Assembly: GCA_900323505.1 (NCBI GenBank)
Contig: OOIN01000025.1
Location: 62,001-126,000 of the forward strand
Origin: Ustilago trichophora
Lineage: Eukaryota; Basidiomycota; Ustilaginomycetes; Ustilaginales; Ustilaginaceae
DNA length: 64,000 bases
Direction of reading: 5' to 3'
This document shows positions 20,345-30,075 of the stretch, piece after piece. The stretch's first letter is position 1; each line of letters starts with the position of its first letter. Under the pieces are notes generated by a model. The model made no database searches, had not been told where the DNA came from, and was given only the letters and a program-made list of their open reading frames with translations. A program made the translations under genes and the position numbers.

Positions 20345-21049
20345 GCAAGGAAGAAAAAAAAAGGAGGCTAAGACTGGGATTTCAGTCGTGATGTGCTGAA
20401 GGAAGCATATGTCAAAACTCATGTAGAATCAAAAATGTGATGCTGTCAATTTAATCCTTCCAAGACTCGGTTGCTGCATAATGCAAGATCACCATGAAAC
20501 CTCTGATGGTCTTAGGACGGATCAACAAATATCACGTCTGCTGTTGCTGTAGCTGCACCAGAAAACCTTTCCTATACATACACGACACACCACGTGGAAA
20601 GCAAAGGTGTAACTCCACCTGCTAACAGCTACCGAACAGTTTGTACGATCAACCGAACGTGTCAATGATGATGTTGAGGAGGTAGGATTTGTGCATGTTG
20701 TTGCCTTGCCGATTGTTTCGCAAGGTGGGGGATCAAGGATCTGCGCCAAATAAACGACACCACCGTCAACAGCGACGAGATCTTGCCACTTGAAGCACAA
20801 AAAGTAAAGCCAGCAAAGCTTGTCAAGACGCACTTCTCATCATGTCCCACGATAAATTCCCAGTCCACGCCAGCAATAGAAGCAAACATGTCCGCTGTCA
20901 AAAGGCGAGTCTCACACATTCAGCAAGTCAATGCGAAAGAAAAAGGGATGCATAAGTTATCCAAACGAGCAACATCGAGACGAGTGAAACAACATTAAGA
21001 AACAACAAGAACGATAGTTTAGAACACGCCAATCTCCTCTGGACCTGAT
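20345..21049. other. Convergent spacer, SDR / Hal4-like kinase 3' ends
   Basis: 705 bp between converging genes. I see only short unremarkable open frames and no RNA gene. Confidence 0.4.
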
Positions 21050-23404
21050 TTAGTTGAGACTAGGAGCGGCGGAATGGGTATGATCGTTCTGTTTGCCTTG
21101 TTCACAGATGGGGACCGACATCAACCATGGATCTTTCAGCACCTCGTCCATGGTCCATCTGCCCTTTGGATCGGGGTTGAGCATTTTCTTGAGCAGAGGT
21201 CTGCATTCTCTTGGGCTCAAATTGCTCAATGGGCTTGGAGCGGGATTTGTAGCGTAAGCCGAGACGTAGTCCTTAAAGGTGGGATCGGAGAGTTTTGCGA
21301 CGCGCCAGGGCAGTTCTTGGAACTGCATGCAGTAGAAGACGACTGCAGCGGCCCAGACGTCGACGAGGCGGGCGTCGTATTCCTTCTTCTCGAACTGTTC
21401 GGGGGCAATGTAAGGTTCGGATCCACAGAGACCTTTGGAGTAGTGGGTAGATTTCTCCCAACACATCCGGAAGACATCCGACACGCCGAAATCGGTGATT
21501 TTGATGTGGCCATGACCGTCGAGGAGAAGATTCTCGGGTTTGATATCGCGATGGGCGACGCCCATAGAGTGGAGGTAGAAGATGCCGTTGAGAATCTGCT
21601 TGAAGGAACACTCGACTTCGGCTTGAGACATGCCACCACGCTTGATGGCTGCATAGAGATCACCTCCGGGACAGTACTCCATGACCTCGCACCAGTGTCG
21701 GTTTTCGTCCTGCACCAGATCGACCGTTTCGACAATGTTGATGTGGTGAAGCGTTGACGAGATACAGAACTCGGAAGTGAGCTTCTTGACGTACTCTTTC
21801 TCGGTCTCGTTCTTGCGACGCTTTCGGAATTCTTTGACGGCATACAGTTTCTCGGTGGATCGATCCCACTTGTGCGCAAGACGAACGACGGCGGTGGCAC
21901 CTTTGCCGATGGCAGCCTTTTCGCAGACGCCGTACTTTTTGAGCAAGCTGGCAGTCTCACCACCAGCAGTGCTGCCACCCTTCTTGCTGCCACCGTCCGA
22001 CTTGTTGCCGTGGCTGGTGTTGGAACCTCGTCGCGAAAGTTTGGGAGCGCTGCCCATGATCATGTCACGAAGCGTGGAACTGGCGGTGGACTTGGCATCG
22101 CCGTCCTTGCCACGATCGGATTTCTTGCTCGACGACTTTTCGGGCTTGCCCTTGGCATCCCAGTCACGCAGTGCGGCGACGGTGAGACGGCTCCCTTCGC
22201 TGGCGCCATCCTTGGCACCGTCCTTGCCATCCTTGCGCTTGATCGAGACGTTGCGGCTGGGAGGCTGGCTGGTGGGAGGGCTGGTGAGGTTCATAGACTG
22301 GTAGGCGTTGGCAAGTGCGGGCTCATCCATTTCGTTGCGAGGGCTGGTGGGAGGGGTCGAGCCTCTGCTGAGCGAAGGGGATCGCAGGGGAGAAATGTGA
22401 CCGCTGCCCTGCTGGCTTGCAGTGGTGCGAGGCGAAGGACGTTCGCGGTTGGGGCTGTTGAGAGCAGCGGTGGCGGCGGCAGCATCGTTGTGGTTAGCCT
22501 TGTCCTTGTCCTTGTCCTTGTCGGAATGACCGGCGGCACCCGAGAGCATGCGTCGGAACATGCCCTTGGATTCCTTTTCCTTGGGCTTTTCCTTGTGTTC
22601 GGTGGCGGTGGTGTTGGAGGGAACACGGGTTGGTTCGGCAGGAGGCTGAGGACGTGCGGTGGAAGTGGCGGCAAAGCTAGCGTTTGTGGCATTGGAAAGC
22701 GTGTTGTGGCTGATCTTGGTAGAGGCGGGAGCCTTGCTGGGCGACATGGCGCGCGGAGGCGGCGATGAGGGGCGCGAAGTGATGCGAGGACGCTCCTCTG
22801 CAGCCGCGACTGTAGATGCAGGCTGGGCAGCGGCGGCATTGCCAGCGGAAGGACGTCTTGACGAGACGAGCGAAGGCGGATTGGTGCTGTTGGCGGAAGC
22901 ATCGAGCTGACCACCGACCTGGGCAAAGCTGGGAGCCGCCAAGTGGGCGCGAAAGTCGTAAGGGCTGTTTTCGCGAGTGAGCTCCAAACGAGCAGCGAGA
23001 CCGTCGGGACCTTCTGCTTCGAGACCGTGCTTGACGATGGTCTGGTCTTTAGCCTGAAGACCGCTGAGACGGTGCTTGGGGAAGCGATCGCGGTCGGGGG
23101 ATGGAGGACGCGAGAGGTTGGATTCGGTTTCGCTATCCGAAAAGACGAGGAGCTCGCGTGCGCGAATCTCACGCTCCTCGGTGGGGATGCGGACGGTGCC
23201 TTCACGCATGGCGGCCTGGATGCGATCCGAGTAAGGGGTAGCCATGAGAGGCTTGGGTTCGCAATTGGCGAGAACGGTGGAGGCCTTGTTGGGGGCAGGA
23301 GCGGTACCGTTGGATTTAGGGGGAGGACGTGATTCCGCAGGCTCTTTGGGAGGATTGCCGCCTTCTAATGTGGCGTCTTCAGTATGTGTGACGTTTTCGG
23401 CCAT
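21050..23404 (-). CDS. SAT4: Hal4/Sat4-type Ser/Thr protein kinase
   Basis: 784 residues from ATG 23404, which sits in a strong context (GCAGCCATGG); a longer frame uses a non-ATG codon. The first ~480 residues are disordered and Ser/Pro/Ala-rich, with a KDKDKDKA run. The kinase domain covers about 486-770: glycine loop [13 protein letters not shown] lysine, AHRDIKPEN (catalytic loop, ~615), DFG in KITDFGVSD, and the APE-equivalent YIAPEQF. The activation segment [18 protein letters not shown] and the FQELPW region are characteristic of the fungal Npr1/Hal4/Hal5 family. Yeast Hal4/Hal5 stabilise plasma-membrane nutrient and K+ transporters; the same role is inferred here. A GA-rich tract lies about 270 nt upstream (CT on the coding strand). 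Confidence 0.88.
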   Translation of the reverse strand: MAENVTHTEDATLEGGNPPKEPAESRPPPKSNGTAPAPNKASTVLANCEPKPLMATPYSDRIQAAMREGTVRIPTEEREIRARELLVFSDSETESNLSRPPSPDRDRFPKHRLSGLQAKDQTIVKHGLEAEGPDGLAARLELTRENSPYDFRAHLAAPSFAQVGGQLDASANSTNPPSLVSSRRPSAGNAAAAQPASTVAAAEERPRITSRPSSPPPRAMSPSKAPASTKISHNTLSNATNASFAATSTARPQPPAEPTRVPSNTTATEHKEKPKEKESKGMFRRMLSGAAGHSDKDKDKDKANHNDAAAATAALNSPNRERPSPRTTASQQGSGHISPLRSPSLSRGSTPPTSPRNEMDEPALANAYQSMNLTSPPTSQPPSRNVSIKRKDGKDGAKDGASEGSRLTVAALRDWDAKGKPEKSSSKKSDRGKDGDAKSTASSTLRDMIMGSAPKLSRRGSNTSHGNKSDGGSKKGGSTAGGETASLLKKYGVCEKAAIGKGATAVVRLAHKWDRSTEKLYAVKEFRKRRKNETEKEYVKKLTSEFCISSTLHHINIVETVDLVQDENRHWCEVMEYCPGGDLYAAIKRGGMSQAEVECSFKQILNGIFYLHSMGVAHRDIKPENLLLDGHGHIKITDFGVSDVFRMCWEKSTHYSKGLCGSEPYIAPEQFEKKEYDARLVDVWAAAVVFYCMQFQELPWRVAKLSDPTFKDYVSAYATNPAPSPLSNLSPRECRPLLKKMLNPDPKGRWTMDEVLKDPWLMSVPICEQGKQNDHTHSAAPSLN

Positions 23405-23669
23405 GGCTGCTATGTGATCAAAGGAGGGGGAGAGGGAAAAAGTGGCGTTGAATCGAAGCAAGGATGGATTGCTAGATGCTAGAAAGTCGAGGTTGTTGGC
23501 TGGAGGGTATATGCGAAGATGATGTAGCTATGCTATGCAGGTGTGGTAGAAGATGATGGTAGCGAGGAGAGCTGAGCGTATGCGTATGCGTTGATTCCGG
23601 AATGGCACGGCAATAAGCACGCTTGGAGAGAAGGCGGCGTGGTTTGAGTGGAGGAGCAGCGTTTGCTTT

Positions 23670-23697
23670 GAGAGAGAGAAAGAGAGAGAGAGAGAGA
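23670..23697. repeat. GA-rich microsatellite
   Basis: (AG)n with one AA interruption, upstream of the Hal4-like kinase; CT on that gene's coding strand. A second GA repeat lies at 23872-23897. Confidence 0.85.
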
Positions 23698-25108
23698 ATC
23701 GATGGTTGAGTAGCGTAAAGTGCTAGCGTGGAATGACCGGAGATGGCCACGAGAGAAGATGGATGGTGAGAGAAATAGAGCAAGGATGTGTAGGAGGAGG
23801 ATGAGGATGAGGATGAGGATGAAAATGAGGAAGGGGTTGAGGGTTGTGAGGGTCAGATTTCAGTTCGAGACGGAGAGAGAGAGAGAGAGAGAGAGAGCGC
23901 GAGAGAGTGTGGGAGCGTGTGTCTATCTGTCAGCCAAATTCACATTTGAATGAGAGAGAGAGGCAAAATTGGAGCCAACTGTTACTGTTGGTTTTGGTTT
24001 GGTTTGGATTGGTCGAGCTGAGCCAATTTTTACACCTCTCTCTGTTTGAGAGGGTTAGGGAGCAGAGCGAGGGTCGAGGGTCAAAAATGCAAACAAATCC
24101 TTTCTCCTTCTCTTTCTCTTTGTGAACAAAACTGACGCACACCCACTCTGGTCAAGCTGAGCGATTTTGCAATCAATCCTCTCTCACATAGACTCACATC
24201 TCACCCACCTCGTCATCCATCGCACAGCAATGGTGGCAATGAACAGACAAGCACAGCCCATTTGATTCAGATGCCAAACATGTACTTTTGAATCTTTGGC
24301 ACACGTACTGTAGCGAGAGAAAGAGAGAGAGTGAGGCGGTGCTGCTTGGCATTTTAGATAAAAACCCGCTCAGGGTCTAGTAGTTGAGATCGATCTGGAC
24401 AGATTTTGAACACAAAAAAAAAAGAAATAAAGTTTAAAAAAAAAGAAAAGAAAAGAAAAGAGGCGGGCGTGACGCGCGGATGTTTTCTTTCATTCTCTCT
24501 GTTTTCCTCTGTCTCTCTTTTTGGCAGTGTCGAGCGACACTTTGTTTGCGAATCATCTCAGTAATGTATCAGTTACGGCATATCCGACAAAAGAGCATTC
24601 TATGGTGTGTGTGTTTCGAGGGCTGATCCGATGGATGATTGTGCCAGTGTATTGTAGGAGCTGGGTTGGAGGCACGGATCAGCCGGCGTTCCCATCATTG
24701 CTGTGTGAGAAAAGAGAAAAGAAAGAAAGATCGACGCTGCTTCCAACAGCGCGCAAGCCACTCTCTTGCCTGTAACCAAAAACAAAAAACAAAAAGAAAC
24801 AAAGGATCTCTGGCTGCCGAGGGCGCGCGGGACGCTCTCCCGACGGGTTACAGGACAGCATCCACACCATTGGCCGCCTCCTTCTCGAAGCCATTCGTCG
24901 GTCAGGTACAGCGCGGCACACAGCACACAGCGCACACTCTCGATTCTACTCTGTATACTATGCCGTACAGGGTCACCAAAGAATGCACTCTGTTCTCCAA
25001 GCGAACACCTTTAGAGTTGGTTGCCTGACGCATCGCTTCTACTTTACATACGGTGTGTACCGTATGTACAGTATGAAAACAATTCACCCTCAACCCACTA
25101 CTTTCACA

Positions 25109-25120
25109 TACTGTACAGTA
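25109..25120. promoter_or_regulatory. 12-bp palindrome TACTGTACAGTA
   Basis: Perfect dyad in the spacer upstream of cyclophilin H; one of two perfect copies (the other at 54692-54703). Function unknown; proposed as a protein-binding site only because of its symmetry and recurrence. Confidence 0.5.
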
Positions 25121-25751
25121 CAGCACTGGACGACAACACTTTGGTTCGACATGCTGTCACATTCTGTCTACACTATCATCGTTCAAGTTGCAGCGATGAG
25201 TGGCGTTGCTGTTGATGATGCCAGCAAGCAAGCCGATCTGTGTGAAGAACCCAGCATAAACCGCATGCCCGGCCAAACAGAGTGTTGGAGACAGAATCAG
25301 GTCCGAGACCTACTGTACGCCGAAACACCATGCTCATGTTTTCGAGTAACTAGCCCTGATTCAGCGTCCTCGAAACGTGGCAAGTTGTGAATGAGTGAGG
25401 TGAGTGAATGTTGCAGTATCCAAAACGAAGCGTAGGGCAGATCGTGACAAAGCGCGAGGGTCCAGGGTTGAAGGGTTAAGGAGCCGAATCTGCGCTTTGC
25501 ATGCCAACTTTTAGAGTATACAGTACTGTAACGATCTCGGCCTTGAGAGGCGAGGTTCAGCACTCGCACGAACCCATTTTTTTCTCTGAACAAACCCGGA
25601 TCTCGGTTGTGTCAGAGAGTGCCAAATCGGGCTGACATGGTATGATTTCCGAAGGCCGAACTTTTTCTACTTTTGTCCGTGTTCACCTCCACCATCTTGC
25701 TCCTCATCCTCTTTCTTCCTCATCGATCATCCTACAGGCGTGTTCAAAAAC

Positions 25752-26417
25752 ATGTCGACTCCAACCACATCCGTGGTCCCTGGAGCAGGGACCAACAATC
25801 GACCCATCGTATTCATGGACATTTCCATCGGCGACGTCCCTGCTGGTCGATTGAAATTCGAGCTCTTTTCCGACGTCGTTCCTCGCACCTGTGAAAATTT
25901 CCGTCAACTATGCACCGGCGAATTCCGTCCAAACCACACCCCCGAAGGCTACAAGAACTCCATCTTCCATCGCATCATCAAAGACTTTATGTGCCAAGGT
26001 GGAGACTACATCAACGCCGACGGTACAGGATCTCGCTGCATCTATGGCAACGGCGACAAGTTTGAGGACGAAAACTTTACCCTGAAACACGACAAAGCGG
26101 GACTGTTGAGTATGGCCAATTCGGGACCGGGAACGAACGGCTGTCAATTCTTCATCACTGCGCAGCCATGTCCGTTTTTGGACGGAAAACATGTCGTGTT
26201 TGGCAAGGTGGTGGATGGTCTGTTGACGTTGAGAAAGATGGAAAATGTTCCAACCGGAGCCAACAATCGGCCAAAGATGGCGGTCAGAGTCACTCGTAAG
26301 TAGCAAATAGGCAGATCGTGGATGATGACGATGGTGTCGAAGCATTGCTGACGTCGACTTGAACCTTTTTTTTTGCTTTCTTTCTTGCGATGCTAACAAG
26401 AATGCGGCGAGATGTAA
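25752..26417 (+). CDS. PPIH: Cyclophilin H (U4/U6 snRNP-associated peptidyl-prolyl isomerase)
   Basis: Two coding exons, 25752-26295 and 26401-26417. Splicing joins VT with QCGEM and stop, reproducing the QCGEM end of animal cyclophilin H; without splicing the frame would end a few residues later as VTRK. The 186-residue product has one cyclophilin domain: FHRIIKDFM with catalytic Arg74, [25 protein letters not shown] and LDGKHVVFG. In cyclophilin H this protein binds the U4/U6-60K (Prp4) factor of the spliceosome; the same nuclear role is inferred. The Trp that contacts cyclosporin in CypA (Trp121 there) is Phe142 here. The frame is open a few codons upstream only from a GTG, so the ATG at 25752 is preferred; a CTACAG just upstream could be a 5' UTR intron acceptor. 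Confidence 0.92.
26296..26400 (+). other. Intron of cyclophilin H gene
   Basis: 105 nt in phase 1. Donor GTAAGT; a T-rich tract precedes the acceptor AAG. GCTGAC at about 26346 is a plausible branch site, while GCTAAC lies only a few bases from the acceptor and may be too close. The match of the downstream 17 nt to a conserved C-terminus is the main evidence. Confidence 0.85.
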
Positions 26418-28279
26418 TCTACCCGCAAATACACACTTGCAACTTACTGTACCACCATCATCCTTCAACAATATCATCTGTATACCACATCGCACAGTCG
26501 CCCAACAGCAGCAGCAGCAATACATTGTACCATTATCTCATCAACCAAGTCTGTGCCGCTGTCCCTCTTTCTACCTCACTCGCACTTCGACTGTGGCACG
26601 CTCTAACATCGGGAGAACAAATGCAGCCTGATACACCGGCAAAGTGACCCACCACGGGCAGCGCCCATTTCTACCCCGACAGCAATGCTTGACGGGTTGA
26701 GCCTCATCGCTGTGCTGTGCTGAGCTGTGCTATTGTGCTGTACAGGAAGGATTCGGCAATCTCGAATTGAGCATTCCGATCGGGAATCTTGCTTAATTGT
26801 CCACTTTTGATGGTTTCAACAGCTTAAGCAGTGAGGATGGTGCGAGTGGGCTGCTTTTGCATAATCGATCGTTACAACATACAACATATACAACGTGGGC
26901 CCCTTGGAGACAACAACAACCAGCAGAAGACATTTATTGATCGGGAGCGCCATTTCCTATCGGGCACTCATCACAGATCAACCAAGGCAAGTCGCCCATC
27001 CGAAACCTGTTCTAGGAAGCGGCTACAGTGACTGACACTGACAATGACTGCGGAACAACTCTCTTTATGTTACAATGTGTCTTTTTTTTTTGTGTGACGT
27101 TCAACCGAAGCCTTGAACGCCATTCAAGGATGTGGTGTGAGACATGCAAGATGATGTCGTGATCGATCTCGGATGCATTAAGAAACAGGGTTTGAAATCG
27201 GGTCTCTCTCGGGAGAGAGGGTTTGGCACAAGAAATTCCACGTTTTCTGTGCGTTTGTCGTCATGCCACTCATCTGAAGGACCTCATATTGAGCAATGAT
27301 TGGTACCTGATACTAGCCGAAGAAGGAGAAGAAGATGCTCTGATGTGCCGCCGAATACAACTGGACAGGTCGAACTCTCAAGGTAGAGTCGTAGCTTATA
27401 GTTGCTTGGAGTGGTCATAGTTGTCAGCTGATACACAACAAGGTTTGCTTTTGTGCGACCAGTTCAGCTGGGTAGTGCACATGAACAATATAATCTCGAC
27501 AAGGGTCTCTCCAATCTGGACGATCAACAGCAAGATGCTTTCGAGCAGCAATCAATTGCACCAAAGGGAAGCATGACCAGAACGGCAAAGTGACGCTGTC
27601 ATGCTGGTGCAGTACAGTACAGTACAGTACAGAACAGTACACCTGCTGTGATGGCTGATAGGTTAAAGACGCAAAAACTCCACGATGCAATGCCGTCAGT
27701 GGACATGCTCTTTGTTGATTTTTTTTTTTTTTGGAGGAATTCGATGTGAGAGTTTGTGTAGAGTAGATCGAAAAGGAAAGTCAATTCGGAATTCAGATTT
27801 GAAAGGAGAAGGATGACGAATTCAAAAGATGCCTGGTTTGAAATGGGTTTGGATTCAAGGAGATTAACTATGACGCGCTGTTGTGCTGTATGACAAGAAG
27901 AAGAACGTGAGCCAACTCAACACCCTTTTTTTTGAGCACCAATTTCCGATGTTCGGACCGTGGCCCGGGCGTAAAGTGACTGATTGGGCCGCTTTATCGC
28001 TGGTTGATCAGCTGCACACTTTCACTCTCTCTGTCTCCCTCTGTCGCTCTCCATCGTCACATCTGCTGCTCTGCCCCTGTGTGTGTGCTTGTGTGTGCTT
28101 GTGTGTGGGCTTGTGCTTTTCTCACGAAGATCGCCGAACACACACCCAAGAGCCTGCCCAGCATCACAGATAGTATAAGAGTTCAACTCCCCCCAACTCA
28201 TCCTTCCAGCTTTACATCCACCATCCCAACTCTTTCCACCCACAACACTTACTTTCCACCGTGTTACACTCTCACAAAA
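26418..28279. other. Spacer between cyclophilin H and transaldolase
   Basis: 1.86 kb, no gene recognised. It contains an ACAGT pentanucleotide repeat (27610-27641), T-runs (27083-27092, 27720-27732), an inverted CTCTCTCGGGAGAGAG at about 27203-27218, and a CT/GT-rich leader (28020-28115) before the transaldolase ATG. Confidence 0.4.
27610..27641. repeat. Pentanucleotide microsatellite (ACAGT)n
   Basis: About four perfect copies of AGTAC followed by a near-copy with one substitution (AGAAC). It is an iterated form of the TACAGTA motif seen in other spacers. Confidence 0.85.
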
Positions 28280-29488
28280 ATGTCAGCCCTCGACGCCCTT
28301 AAGCAGTACACCGCCGTCGTCTCTGACTCGGGTGACTTTGAGTCCATCGACGCTTACAAGCCCCAGGATGCCACCACCAACCCTGTAAGTGTCTCCTAAA
28401 CTATTCATCTTTGTGTCCAGCTTGCGTTGCTGTCGCTGTTGCTGTCAATGGCGATCAAGCGATCTACGCAAGAGATCCTGCTGCCAATGCTGGCTGGCTT
28501 GAGAACGAGCACAACTTGACGCTCAGCAGCGATCCCATGCCATCTGTGGCGACAATGACCACTTTCACAACAGCCGCAAGGATACCAATAACTGACTCTT
28601 TTCTCTCTCCACCTCTTCACTCAACAGTCGCTCATCCTCGCCGCCGTCAAGCAGGAAAAGTACGCCCGCCTAATCGACGTCGCCGTCAAGTACGCCAAGG
28701 AGCAGACCTCGGACAAGTCGAAGCAGCTCGAGCTCGCCACCGACCGTCTCCTGGTTGCCTTTGGTGTCGAGATTCTCAAGATCATCCCCGGTCGTGTATC
28801 CACCGAGGTCGATGCCCGTCTCTCGTTCAACAAGGAGGCCACCATTGAGAAGGCCAAGCACCTCATTGCTCTCTACGAGTCGCTCGGTGTCAAGCGCGAG
28901 CGTGTCCTCATCAAGATCGCCTCGACTTGGGAAGGTATCCAGGCCGCCCGCGAGCTCGAGTCGCAGCACAACATCCACTGCAACTTGACCCTGCTCTTTG
29001 GATTCAACCAGGCCGTCGCCTGTGCCGAGGCCAACGTCACTCTCATCTCGCCCTTTGTCGGTCGTATCCTCGACTACTACAAGAAGGCCGAGGGTAAGGA
29101 GTACGCCTCGCACGAGGACCCCGGTGTTCTCTCCGTCCAGAAGATCTACACCTACTACCGCCAGCACGGCTACAAGACCATCGTCATGGGCGCTTCGTTC
29201 CGAAACATTGGCGAGATCCTCGAACTCGCCGGTTGCGATTTCCTCACCATCTCGCCCAAGCTTCTCGAGGAACTCAAGAACAAGGAGGGCCCCGTCGAGC
29301 AGAAGCTCTCGGTCGAAAAGGCAAAGGCCGCAGAACAGCTCCCCAAGGTTTCGTACATCAACGACCAGGCCGCTTTCCTCCTCGACCTCGCCAAGGACCC
29401 CATGGCCAACACCAAGCTCGCCGAGGGTATCGCCGGCTTTGCCAAGGACGGTGCTACCATGGAGCAGATGATCGCTGAGAAGCTCTAA
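28280..29488 (+). CDS. TAL1: Transaldolase (non-oxidative pentose phosphate pathway)
   Basis: Exons 28280-28384 and 28628-29488 around a 243-nt intron (GTAAGT...CAACAG, phase 0) give 321 residues, the normal length for class I transaldolase. The enzyme moves a dihydroxyacetone unit from sedoheptulose 7-phosphate to glyceraldehyde 3-phosphate in the cytosol. The Schiff-base Lys lies in [35 protein letters not shown] and [12 protein letters not shown] are the other family signatures. Codons are strongly C-biased, as expected for a highly expressed gene. The leader contains a CT-rich tract 170-260 nt upstream of the ATG and an A-rich CACAAAAATG context. Confidence 0.97.
28385..28627 (+). other. 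Intron of transaldolase gene
   Basis: 243 nt, the second longest intron proposed in this window; GTAAGT donor and TCAACAG acceptor preceded by a pyrimidine tract. Phase 0 between NP and SLILAAV. Confidence 0.92.
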
Positions 29489-30075
29489 ATCCGTTCCTCA
29501 ACAAAAAAAAACCCATAATCCCATTCATCCTTGTAACCATAGTCTTGCATTAATTGCCATGCCTGTTTTTAGCGTATCTTTACAGAGAGTGTGTGTGTGA
29601 CTGTTGATATGAGAACAGTTGGAAAGCATGGGGGATGAGGACGAGCGGGTTGGATGGCGTTGCTTCGCAGATGGCATGCTATGGTGTGGGATTGGTAGGA
29701 TGGTATTGCTGGATTTCAAGCAAAGGGTCTTCACAATAGATAGAGGAAGTTAGAACAGCATAACGATACGTTGCAACAATCACTCTGAGGTAGACTTGTG
29801 TATCCGAGGCGAGGTTGGTGCGGATATGGTATTCGGCATGGTTGGCAGTGCCCAGCCTTTCTGTGGGACGGATGTGTGAGGGTAATTTGGAAAATCGCAC
29901 CGAGCGCATAGGCCACCATTTGACACGCTATCTGCCGAAACATTTAAAGCTTTTCCTCCACACTTCTCTCTCTCTCTCTCTCTCTCTCTTCTCCTCACCA
30001 TCACCCCTTTCCTTTTTACTTCCTCTTTCCGTTTGCCTTCGTCCACATTGGTGGGGAGCTGATCACGAAACAAAG
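29489..30075. promoter_or_regulatory. Transaldolase 3' flank and promoter of the EI24-UreD gene
   Basis: 587 bp. A CT tract at 29964-29989 sits about 90 nt before the next ATG and is probably the core-promoter or leader element. No gene recognised. Confidence 0.5.
29964..29989. repeat. (TC)n tract in EI24-UreD leader
   Basis: 26-nt TC run about 90 nt before the ATG; may be part of the core promoter. Confidence 0.85.

Larger units (their letters stand above)
23405..25751. promoter_or_regulatory. Divergent region between Hal4-like kinase and cyclophilin H
   Basis: 2.35 kb without a recognised gene. It holds GA repeats (23670-23697, 23872-23897, 24312-24331), a GAGGAT-type repeat (about 23791-23820), an A/AAAAG tract (24412-24461), and palindromic motifs TACTGTACAGTA (25109-25120) and TACAGTACTGTA (25519-25530). 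Short frames at 24639-25028 and elsewhere look like chance. Confidence 0.45.

Noticed and set aside
21050..23461. Longer N-terminus for the Hal4-like kinase beginning at 23461
   Set aside because: The codon at 23461 is TTG; the ATG at 23404 has a strong start context.
24639..25028. 129-codon plus-strand frame upstream of cyclophilin H
   Set aside because: No similarity to any family I know, basic low-complexity content, and no conserved features.
27203..27218. Inverted repeat CTCTCTCGGGAGAGAG as a possible terminator or hairpin
   Set aside because: Short, made of simple CT/GA sequence, and fungal genes do not use such terminators.
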